64,000 nt of DNA from CAZGKW01 sp964526295 (GTDB lineage Bacteria; Planctomycetota; Phycisphaerae; FEN-1346): contig CAZGKW010000017.1 in NCBI GenBank assembly GCA_964526295.1, forward strand, positions 1 to 64,000, written 5' to 3'. The notes beneath the pieces are model-generated. The model had not been told where the DNA came from. It ran no database searches and saw only the letters and a program-made list of their open reading frames with translations. The translations under genes were made by a program, and so were the position numbers. Below are positions 1-7,003 of the stretch, piece by piece. Within the stretch, counting starts at the first letter, position 1. Each line of letters begins with the position of its first letter.

Positions 1-103
1 AGACAAACGCAAGGCGGAAGGCTAACTTGCGTTAATTCTGTTACACTACACTAGTACCCTTGAGGACCGCGTACGCCAAGCATGCGAACTGTACCCGTGT
101 GAA

Positions 104-541
104 TTGCTGCTGGTACATCGCGACGCAGAAGGAGCCCTTGTAGGAGAACGCAAAGAGGAAGTAGACGCGGCCGTTGGAGTTGCCGGGGTTTCAGTGCCTT
201 ACGCGGCAGTGGTTCCCGTGCGCATGATGGAGGCATGGCTTCTTTCAGATGAAGGTGCCATCCGGACCGCGGCAGGCAATCCCAACGGCACATCGCCGCT
301 GAACATGCCTTCGGGTTCGCCCGAAAGCATCCCAGACCCGAAGAGCGTGCTTCATGACGCGCTCAGGGCGGCAAGTGAACGTGTGGGTCGGCGGAGGGCG
401 CGCTTCAATGTCTTCCGAGCGGTGCACCGTGTGGCTGAGTTGACAGATGGCTTCGGCGCCTTACGCGGCTTGCCAGCCTTTGACACCTTGGAGCAAGATC
501 TACGCGATGTCATCCAGAGCCAGGGCTGGGGTGACGCCTGA
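104..541 (+). CDS. VHRDAEG-motif protein, 5' end uncertain
   Basis: The visible protein has 145 residues from a TTG codon, but the frame is open back to position 26, after an in-frame TAA at 23-25. The residues before the TTG (LEDRVRQACELYPCE) look like real protein, so the true start is upstream of 104 or the gene lost its N-terminus at that stop. Motifs are VHRDAEG near the start, PVRMMEAWLL, and a basic GRRRARFN segment. They recall small acidic-motif proteins of the DUF4276/TOPRIM-like kind, which often sit beside ATPases, but I cannot assign an activity. It converges on yebC with an 80-base gap. Real coding sequence is likely; function and integrity are not known. Confidence 0.55.
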   Translation: MLLVHRDAEGALVGERKEEVDAAVGVAGVSVPYAAVVPVRMMEAWLLSDEGAIRTAAGNPNGTSPLNMPSGSPESIPDPKSVLHDALRAASERVGRRRARFNVFRAVHRVAELTDGFGALRGLPAFDTLEQDLRDVIQSQGWGDA

Positions 542-624
542 TACCTTGTCCAGTATTCTGGATCCGAAATCTACGCACGTTGGCCTTTCTCTGCGCGCTC
601 TGCGGTGAAGACCGTCCGCGCGCC

Positions 625-1377
625 TCAGCCGGCCGTGATCTTCTCCAGCAGTTCGGCGTCGATGTCGAAGTTCGAGTGGACCTTCTGCACGTCGTCCTGG
701 TCGTCGAGGGCCTCCATCAGCCTGAGGACCTTCCGGGCGTTGTCCTCCTCGACGGCGACGTAGGACTGCGGCACCTGGAGGACCTGGGCGCTGGCGACGA
801 CGATGCCGGCGTTCTCGAGGGCCCCGCGGACCTCGGCGAAGGCCTCCGGCGGGGTGGTGATCTCGAAGCTGCCGTCCGAGTCGGTCATGTCCTCGGCCCC
901 GGCCCCGAGGGCCGCCTCCATCACCTGCTCCTCGTTCTGGCCCTCGCCGGTGATGACGACGCCCTTCTGGGAGAACATCCAGGCGACGCATCCGGGCCGG
1001 CCGATCGACCCGCCGTTCTTCTCGAACACCTTGGTGATCTCGCTGGCGGTGCGGTTGCGGTTGTCGGTGACGGCCTCGACGAGGACGGCGACGCCGCCGG
1101 GGGCATAGCCCTCGTAGGTGACCTCTTCGAGGGGTTTCTCGTCGGCCAGCTCGCCGGTGCCCTTCTTGACGGCCCGCTCGATGGAATCCTTGGGCATGTT
1201 GGCGGCGCGGGCCTCGTCGATGGCGTATCGGAGGGTGAGGTTCATGGCGGGGTCGCCGCCGCCCTGGCGGGCCGCCACGGTGATGGCCCGGGCACACTTG
1301 GAGAAGATCTTGCCCCGCCTGGCGTCCTCGCGAGCCTTCTTGTGCTTGATGCCCGCCCAGTGCGAATGACCGGCCAA
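625..1377 (-). CDS. yebC: YebC/TACO1-family translation or transcription factor
   Basis: The protein has 250 residues, the usual length for this family, and starts AGHSHWAGIKHKK, the family's N-terminal signature. Family blocks follow: NMPKDSIERAVKKG, YEGYAPGGVAVLVE, TDNRNRTASEI and GCVAWMFSQKG. The start is a TTG at 1377, chosen because GAGGAGG lies six bases upstream and because the signature begins there; the open frame runs 16 codons further without family resemblance. YebC/TACO1 proteins are cytoplasmic and help ribosomes through proline stretches or act as regulators. It is the last gene of the minus-strand block that begins at hisG and the TPR gene, with 160 bases between it and the TPR gene. 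Confidence 0.95.
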   Translation of the reverse strand: MAGHSHWAGIKHKKAREDARRGKIFSKCARAITVAARQGGGDPAMNLTLRYAIDEARAANMPKDSIERAVKKGTGELADEKPLEEVTYEGYAPGGVAVLVEAVTDNRNRTASEITKVFEKNGGSIGRPGCVAWMFSQKGVVITGEGQNEEQVMEAALGAGAEDMTDSDGSFEITTPPEAFAEVRGALENAGIVVASAQVLQVPQSYVAVEEDNARKVLRLMEALDDQDDVQKVHSNFDIDAELLEKITAG

Positions 1378-1424
1378 GGGTTGCCTCCTCCCAAGAATGT
1401 GCTTCAGCGAACTCCGCCCCGTCA

Positions 1425-1460
1425 CCCGTCTCCCGCGGACGGGAGAGGGAGGAAAGGGGC
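1425..1460. repeat. CCCTCTCCC-type intergenic palindrome (copy 1)
   Basis: The gap between yebC and the TPR gene holds CCGTCTCCCG facing CGGGAGAGGG across a short loop. Related palindromes with CCCTCTCCC and GGGAGAGGG arms occur at 6965-6990, 17673-17700, 28654-28685, 56150-56230 and 57655-57700, always between genes. A dispersed intergenic repeat that can fold in RNA. Confidence 0.5.
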
Positions 1461-1539
1461 GCCGCCCGTCGTACCCGTCAGCCCGCTACGGCGTGCTTCC
1501 GCGGGCGGCTCGAAGCACACAGGCCGCACGCGCTTGCCT

Positions 1540-4125
1540 CTACGGCCCCGCGCCGGCGGGGCCCGACGGGTCGGGCTCGACCGGCTCGCCCGCCGGGGCG
1601 AGGTCGGGCGGCTCACCCGCCCGGGCGTCGTGCAGCTTGTCCCGGACACGCTCCAGGTCCGCCCCTTCGGGCCGCTTGCCGGCCTGAAGGAGCTTCGCGG
1701 CCCGCTGCCAGGCGTCGGTCGCCTGCTCGGTCCGGCGCATCCGCCAGTAGACGTCACCCAGGTGGTCCCACAGGACGAAGTCGAGGTCCGGGGCCAGCTC
1801 GGTGGCCCGCCCGAGGGCCTTGGCGGCCTCGTCGAACCGACGCTGCTTATACAGCACCCAGCCCAGGCTGTCCAGGTACGCCGGGCTGTCCGGGGCGACC
1901 GCCAGGGCGGACCGGATCATCCGCTCGGCCCGCTCCAGGTTCACGCCGCGGTCCGCCCACAGGTATCCCAGGTCGTTGTTGGAAGGGGCGTGGTCGGGCT
2001 GCTTCCGGAGGATGACGAGCAGCTCGCTCTCGGCGGCGGCCTGGTCGCCCATCTGCTGGTGCAGACCGGCCAGGATGTAGCGGAAGCGGATGTTCTCCGG
2101 GTCGGCCGCCAGGAGGGCCCGGACCTCGCGGACCGCCTGGCGGAACTGCCCCTTCTGGGCCAGGGCGTGGGCCAGGAGGAGCCTCAGCTCGGCGTTGCCG
2201 GGCTCGTCCTTGAGGACCTCGGCGGCGAGGCGCTCGGCGTCGGCAAACCGCCCCTGGCGATACCGGACCTCGGCCAGGAGCCCCTTGCCGCGGGCCGCGC
2301 CGGGGTCGGCCTGGAGGGCCGCCTCGACGAGCTTCTCGGCCTCGGCCACCTGGCCCCGCACGAGGTGCAGGCCCGCGAGCTGGTACTGGGCCTCCGTGTC
2401 GCCGGGGAAGTCCCGAAGGAGCGTCTCCAGCTCGGTCTCGGCCTCGCCGAGCCGCCCCAGCTTCAGCAGGGCCGAAACGATCAGGTACCGGCTGGGCTTG
2501 TCGTGCGGGGCGCCTGCCCGGGCCTTGCGGTACTGCTCCAGGGCCGGCTCGATCCGGTTCAGCCGCTCCAGAATCATGCCCATCTTGCGGCGGAACATCG
2601 GCAGGTCGAGCCCGGTGTCGACGGCCCGTCGGTAGGTGGCGAGGGCGTCGTCGGTGCGACCGGCCTGGAGCAGCAGGTCGCCCTTGCGGGAGTAGGCGAT
2701 GGCGGCCCGCGGCTCGCGCGAGATGGCCTCGTCGTAGAGGGCGATGGCGTCCTCGGGCCGGCCGACCCGCTCGGCCAGCATGCCCACCAGCAGGAACGGG
2801 CCGAACCGGGTCTCCGCGTCGCCGACGAGCTTCCGGGCCTCCTCGTAGACCTCGGCGGGCTTCTCGAAGCCGTCGATCAGACGGGCCGCCCGGATCAGCA
2901 GGTTCGACTCGGTGGGCCGGCCCGAGAGGGCCCGGGCGAGCATTTCCAGGGCCTCGACGGGCCGCCCTTCACGGACGTGGATGTCGGCCAGCTTGATCGA
3001 GGCGGACGCGTCGGCGTGGGTCAGCGGATCGGGCCGGTTGGCAAACTCCTGGTAGATGTCCCGGGCCTTTTCGTCCCGGCCCAGCGACTCGTAGACCGAC
3101 GCCAGGTGGAACGCCGCCACGTGGTTGGCCGGGTCTTCTTCGCAGATCTTCTCGAGCTCGACGGCGGCGCCCTCGAGCTGGTTCTCGGCGGTGTAGGTCT
3201 GGACGAGGCGCTGGTAGCCGGTGCCGCTCCGCGGCTCCAGGGCGATCAGGCCGCGGGCCACCTCGCGGGCCCCGTCGTAATCGCCGGCCTGGGTGTAGGC
3301 GTGATACAAGAGGCCCAGCAGCTCCCGGTCCGCGGGGAGCTGCTCGCCGTGGTCCCGGAGGACCTCGACGGCCCTATCGGCATCGCGGCGGAGCAGGTAG
3401 AGCCGGGCGAGGATCTGGCGGAGCTGGCCTTTCCGACGGTACAGCATGAAGACCTCGGGGTTCTGGCGGAAATTGAGCCGGGGCTCGTCGAGCAGCTCCA
3501 GCAGGGCGGTGAACTGATCGATGGCCGCGCCGAGGTTTCGCTGCTGCTGGTAGATGCGGGCCAGGTGGTACCGGCTGAGGATGACGTAGGGCGAATCGTC
3601 CGGGGCCCGCTCAAGCAGCCGCTCGAAGTACCGGATCGACTCGTCGGCCCGGCCCAGGCCGTGGGCCGCCCGGGCCCGCAGACACAACACCTCCGGGTCG
3701 GCCGGTTCGATCGCCAGGGCCCGGTCGAGGCCCTCGACGGCCCGGGCCAGGTTGCCCGCCTCGAAGAACGCTTCGCCCAGCCGGTGCCAGATGAGGGCGA
3801 CGTTCGGCTCGAGCTGGGCGGCCTGCTCCAGCTCGCGTGCGGCGACGGCGTACTCGCCCGCGATCATGAGGGTCCGGCCGCGGGCGTAGTGGGCCATCGC
3901 CTCGGCGGTCGGCTCGCCGCCGGCCGGGACGGTGGCTGTGACCGGCTCGGCCGAGCAGTCTCGCTGGCCCCGGCCGGCCTCGGCGTCGGCCGGGCCGTCA
4001 CGGGCCGCGTCGGGCGAAGGAGGCGGAATCGGGGCGGGATCCTCGCCCGCCCCGGCCGAGAAGGCCCAGGCTGCCGTCAGACACACCAAGGCGAGTCCCA
4101 GGATGTGGTGTCGGGCCGCTTCCAT
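1540..4125 (-). CDS. Exported tetratricopeptide-repeat (TPR) protein
   Basis: The protein has 861 residues. The N-terminus (LGLALVCLTAAWAFSAGA) is a Sec-type signal peptide, followed by a proline- and acid-rich linker to about residue 65. From about residue 75 to the end the sequence is nearly all TPR units of about 34 residues with the usual W-LG-Y, A-Y and P pattern, for example IWHRLGEAFFEAGNLARAVE and DHLGDVYWRMRRTEQATDAW. TPR arrays hold protein partners together, so this is probably a periplasmic scaffold, perhaps for envelope or polysaccharide assembly; the partner is not evident. The ATG at 4125 is preceded by GAGGGG at a long spacing. It lies between hisG and yebC on the same strand. 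No catalytic domain is seen. Confidence 0.85.
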   Translation of the reverse strand: MEAARHHILGLALVCLTAAWAFSAGAGEDPAPIPPPSPDAARDGPADAEAGRGQRDCSAEPVTATVPAGGEPTAEAMAHYARGRTLMIAGEYAVAARELEQAAQLEPNVALIWHRLGEAFFEAGNLARAVEGLDRALAIEPADPEVLCLRARAAHGLGRADESIRYFERLLERAPDDSPYVILSRYHLARIYQQQRNLGAAIDQFTALLELLDEPRLNFRQNPEVFMLYRRKGQLRQILARLYLLRRDADRAVEVLRDHGEQLPADRELLGLLYHAYTQAGDYDGAREVARGLIALEPRSGTGYQRLVQTYTAENQLEGAAVELEKICEEDPANHVAAFHLASVYESLGRDEKARDIYQEFANRPDPLTHADASASIKLADIHVREGRPVEALEMLARALSGRPTESNLLIRAARLIDGFEKPAEVYEEARKLVGDAETRFGPFLLVGMLAERVGRPEDAIALYDEAISREPRAAIAYSRKGDLLLQAGRTDDALATYRRAVDTGLDLPMFRRKMGMILERLNRIEPALEQYRKARAGAPHDKPSRYLIVSALLKLGRLGEAETELETLLRDFPGDTEAQYQLAGLHLVRGQVAEAEKLVEAALQADPGAARGKGLLAEVRYRQGRFADAERLAAEVLKDEPGNAELRLLLAHALAQKGQFRQAVREVRALLAADPENIRFRYILAGLHQQMGDQAAAESELLVILRKQPDHAPSNNDLGYLWADRGVNLERAERMIRSALAVAPDSPAYLDSLGWVLYKQRRFDEAAKALGRATELAPDLDFVLWDHLGDVYWRMRRTEQATDAWQRAAKLLQAGKRPEGADLERVRDKLHDARAGEPPDLAPAGEPVEPDPSGPAGAGP

Positions 4126-4213
4126 CGGTCAGTCAAGCCCCTCTTGGGCGCACCGGGCTCGGCGCGCATCGTCCTCGTTACTGGGGTTACTTCGTCACTC
4201 CGCCGCCGGCGGT

Positions 4214-5107
4214 TCAGTGAATCACCTTGGCCAGCGGGTATGTAATAATACCCGTGGCGCCGGCCCGCTTCAACTGGGGCGCCAGGTGCCGCTCCTCGAC
4301 CGTGTCGAGGATGACTTCGACGGCGACCCAGTCGGAATCCGCCAGGGGGGAGACGGTGGGGCTCTTCTCGGCGGGCAAGAGGCCGATGATCTCGTCGAGG
4401 CGGTCGCGGGGGGCGTTGAGTTTCAGGCCGACCTTCGACCGGGCCTCGATCGCCCCGTGGAGCAGCATCGCCAGGTTCTCCACCTTGGCCCGCTTCCACG
4501 GGTCGTCCCAGCTCCTCCGGTTGGCGATAAGCTGGGTGATGCTCGTCATGACCGTATCGACGACGCGGAGGCGGTTCGCCCGGAGCGACGAGCCCGTCTC
4601 GGTCACGTCGACGATGGCGTCGACCAGGCGGGCCTTGACCTCGGTCGCCCCCCACGAGAACTCCACCTTCACCCCCACGCCGCGCTCCTGGAAGAACCGC
4701 TCGGTCACGCTCACCAGCTCGGTGGCGATCAGGCCGCCCTGGAGGTCCTCGGTCCGCCGGACGGGGCTCTCCTCGGGCACGGCCAGGACCCAACGGACGC
4801 GGGACATCTGGCTCTTGGCGTAGAGCAGGTCCGAGACGACGTGGACATCCGAGCCGTTCTCGGCGATCCAGTCCTGGCCCGTCAGGCCGGCGTCCAGGAC
4901 GCCGTCCTCGACGTAGCGGCTCATCTCCTGGGCCCGGAACATGACGGCCTCGATCTCCGGGTCGTCGATCGACGGGGCGTAGGACCGGCCGGAAACCTCG
5001 ATGTCGAACCCGGCACGGGTCAGGAGGTCGATGGTGGCGTTCTGGAGGCTTCCCTTGGGGACGCCGAACTTCAGGACGCGGCCGGATCGGTCGGACGGTT
5101 GCTTCAT
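4214..5107 (-). CDS. hisG: ATP phosphoribosyltransferase, long form
   Basis: HisG condenses ATP with PRPP, the first step of histidine synthesis, in the cytoplasm. The 297-residue product has the N-terminal VPKGSLQ block (residues 16-22), the PRPP-binding VDVTETGSSLRANRL block, and a C-terminal domain ending ITYPLAKVIH, typical of the long HisG that carries its own histidine-binding regulatory domain and needs no HisZ. The ATG at 5107 follows GAGGCACTCCC; an ATG 13 codons upstream has no matching family sequence. No other his gene is visible in the window. The HhH-GPD gene ends 43 bases upstream on the same strand, so joint transcription is likely. Confidence 0.96.
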   Translation of the reverse strand: MKQPSDRSGRVLKFGVPKGSLQNATIDLLTRAGFDIEVSGRSYAPSIDDPEIEAVMFRAQEMSRYVEDGVLDAGLTGQDWIAENGSDVHVVSDLLYAKSQMSRVRWVLAVPEESPVRRTEDLQGGLIATELVSVTERFFQERGVGVKVEFSWGATEVKARLVDAIVDVTETGSSLRANRLRVVDTVMTSITQLIANRRSWDDPWKRAKVENLAMLLHGAIEARSKVGLKLNAPRDRLDEIIGLLPAEKSPTVSPLADSDWVAVEVILDTVEERHLAPQLKRAGATGIITYPLAKVIH

Positions 5108-5149
5108 GGGAGTGCCTCGTTTGGACCGGGCCGAGGGGGCCGGCACGCA

Positions 5150-5929
5150 TCACCGGCCGGGTCGGCGTTTGCGTCTGGCGGTCTTTCGCTTGGCCTTCTT
5201 GGCGGGCCCCTTTTTCTTGCGGGTCTTCCTGGGGTCCTTCGTGTCGGCGGCCTTCGACGCCGGCAGGTCGGCGCCCGGGCAGGTCCGCTTCAGCCCCTTG
5301 CGCAGGTCGGCCGGCAGATCGTCCCAGTCCTCGGCCAGCCGCTTGATGAGGGCGTGGGCCTCCCAGGCATGGGGGCCCTTGACCGCCCGTTCCAGGAACG
5401 ACTGCATGTCCGTCTCGCTCTCGGACTCGGGCCCCAGGATGCCGAGCCCGCCCAGGACGCGGGCGACGTCGCGGTCCACCGGGAAGGCGTGCGCCTGGAG
5501 GAAATCGCGGGCGATCGTGGCGGCCACGAACGGCCGCACCTCCTCCAGCGACTCGAAGTAGGCCCGCCCCTCGAGCTTGCCCATCTCCTCCAGGAAGTCC
5601 CACACCATGCTGTTGTGCCGCTTGAACACCTGGTCCAGCAGGCGGGGGATGACGCGGGCCTTCTCGGTGGCCGCCGGGTAGTCCGGGCCCAGCACCTCGC
5701 GGACCTCACGAGGCCGGCTGACCCGCAGGTCGTTCCAGTCGACGAAATGCCGGCGGAACCGCTCCAGGGCCGACTCGGCCTGCTCGGCCGTGGCCTCCTC
5801 CGAGAGGATGGCCCGGACGGCGTGCTCGACGGCGTGGGTGGCGGGCGGGCGGAGCGGCTCGCCATAGTGCCGCCTCAGCAGCCGCACGATCCGCTCCAGC
5901 CTCCTGGCTTTCTCCGTGAAGGTTGCCAT
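5150..5929 (-). CDS. HhH-GPD superfamily (endonuclease III-like) protein, atypical
   Basis: The 259-residue protein has the fold signature of endonuclease III: an N-terminal helical region, a helix-hairpin-helix-like segment, and VDRDVARVLGGLGIL, which matches the VDTHVARVARRLGL block that carries the catalytic Asp of Nth. The LPGVGRKTA block with the catalytic Lys is not recognisable (VRPFVAATIA is in its place), and the four-Cys iron-sulfur loop is missing: only TCPGADLP remains. The last 45 residues are strongly basic (KKKGPAKKAKRKTARRKRR), a probable nucleic-acid-binding tail. It may be a monofunctional glycosylase or a non-enzymatic DNA-binding relative. It sits between rbfA and hisG on the same strand. 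Confidence 0.75.
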   Translation of the reverse strand: MATFTEKARRLERIVRLLRRHYGEPLRPPATHAVEHAVRAILSEEATAEQAESALERFRRHFVDWNDLRVSRPREVREVLGPDYPAATEKARVIPRLLDQVFKRHNSMVWDFLEEMGKLEGRAYFESLEEVRPFVAATIARDFLQAHAFPVDRDVARVLGGLGILGPESESETDMQSFLERAVKGPHAWEAHALIKRLAEDWDDLPADLRKGLKRTCPGADLPASKAADTKDPRKTRKKKGPAKKAKRKTARRKRRPGR

Positions 5930-5978
5930 CGTCGATGCCTCGAGCCGTGGTCCTGCTGTCCGTGGGAAGGTTATGGCA

Positions 5979-6443
5979 TCACGGGGCCGGTTCGCCGCCT
6001 CCGGCGTCCGGCGCCTCGTCGTCCTCGCCGCCGTCTTCGGCTTCCTCGACGCCGCGGCGGATGCGGTCGGCCCGGGCGGCCTCGTCCTCGGCCCGGGCCT
6101 GGGCGATCAGGGCGCTGACCGAGACGCTCCTTTTCACCGACTCGTCCAAGTGGAACTTCAGCACCGGGCAGAACTTCATCGTGACGGCGTCGCTGACGCG
6201 GTCCTGGAGGTACCCGTGGGCGTGCCGGACGCCCTTCAGGCACACCTGCTGCTGGGCCTCGTCGCCGATGACCGAGATCCGGACGTCGGCGGTCCGCATG
6301 TCGGGCGAGACGTCCACCCCCGTCACCGTCACCAGGGTGACCCTGGGGTCGGCCAGTTCGGTGACGATGGCCTCGGAGACGACCTGCTTGATCAGCTCGG
6401 CCACCCGCCGCGTCCGGCGAGACTTTTCGCCTCTACGCTTCAT
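5979..6443 (-). CDS. rbfA: Ribosome-binding factor A
   Basis: RbfA binds the small ribosomal subunit late in assembly and helps mature the 16S rRNA 5' end. The 154-residue protein starts MKRRGEKSRRTRRVAELIKQVVSEAI and contains VTVTGVDVSPDMRTADVRISV and the C-terminal LKFHLDESVKRS block, all family-typical KH-fold segments. An acidic tail of about 25 residues (EEAEDGGEDDEAPD) extends past the core. The ATG at 6443 fits the family start; in-frame GTG codons 2 to 5 codons upstream cannot be excluded. The order nusA-infB-DUF503-rbfA is the classic nusA operon order. Confidence 0.93.
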   Translation of the reverse strand: MKRRGEKSRRTRRVAELIKQVVSEAIVTELADPRVTLVTVTGVDVSPDMRTADVRISVIGDEAQQQVCLKGVRHAHGYLQDRVSDAVTMKFCPVLKFHLDESVKRSVSVSALIAQARAEDEAARADRIRRGVEEAEDGGEDDEAPDAGGGEPAP

Positions 6444-6560
6444 CTTCCACACCCACACACTCAGAACCCGGCCGGAGGGCCGGGAAATTCACACTTTATC
6501 ACGCCTGCCGGCCGTGCCGCGGCCCGTCCTGCCACGGCAAGCGACACCTCCTTTGCCCCA

Positions 6561-6842
6561 TCAGAGCAGCTCGGTCTCGTAATCGACCAGTTCGGCGCCG
6601 GGGGTGCGGCGGACCATCGCCACCACTTTCGCCAGGACGGCGTCGGCCCGCGTCCGGTCGTTCGTGACCATCGCCACGCCGAGGACGGCCTGCTGGCGGC
6701 GGTCCTGCTGGTCGACCTCGGCCACCGAGACGTTGAACGTGTTGCGGATCCGGTCCTTCAGGCTGCGGACAACCCGGCGCTTGTCCTTGAGGCTGTGGGC
6801 CTCGCGGATCGCCAACTCCATCTGAAGCAGACCGACGACCAT
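6561..6842 (-). CDS. DUF503 (YlxP-like) protein
   Basis: The 93-residue protein starts MVVGLLQMELAIREAHSLKDKRRV and ends with ELVDYETELL, matching the DUF503/YlxP family in both length and the SLKDKR motif. These small proteins are found in the infB-rbfA interval of many bacteria and are thought to act in ribosome or RNA function, without a settled biochemical role. The ATG at 6842 was chosen because the family homology starts there; the frame upstream is open but not conserved-looking. It lies downstream of infB and upstream of rbfA on the same strand. Confidence 0.9.
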   Translation of the reverse strand: MVVGLLQMELAIREAHSLKDKRRVVRSLKDRIRNTFNVSVAEVDQQDRRQQAVLGVAMVTNDRTRADAVLAKVVAMVRRTPGAELVDYETELL

Positions 6843-6926
6843 CGCTTGAACTCGGAATGCCGAACAGACCTGCCGCCGGTACTGCCCGCAGGAAGGCGAC
6901 CCCCTCGCCCTCTCCTCCGCCAAGGT

Positions 6927-6990
6927 TTATCCGCCTTCGGCGGGCTACGGCGTGCAAGCCGCCCCTCTCCCGCCAGGGGACAGGGAGTTA
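6927..6990. repeat. Intergenic palindromic repeat between infB and the DUF503 gene
   Basis: CCGCCTTCGGCGGG is followed by CTACGGCGTGC and then by CCCCTCTCCC facing a matching GGGGACAGGG. The CTACGGCGTGC piece also occurs at 1486-1496 after yebC, and the CCCTCTCCC type recurs elsewhere in the window. It looks like a composite of two dispersed intergenic repeats. Confidence 0.4.
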
Positions 6991-7003
6991 CTGAAACAGC
7001 CGC

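Noticed and set aside
580..4245. A 1221-codon plus-strand open frame across yebC and the TPR gene
   Set aside because: It is the antisense of two well-supported minus-strand genes; its translation is rich in Gly/Leu/Val/Arg with no domain, as expected for mirror frames in GC-rich DNA.
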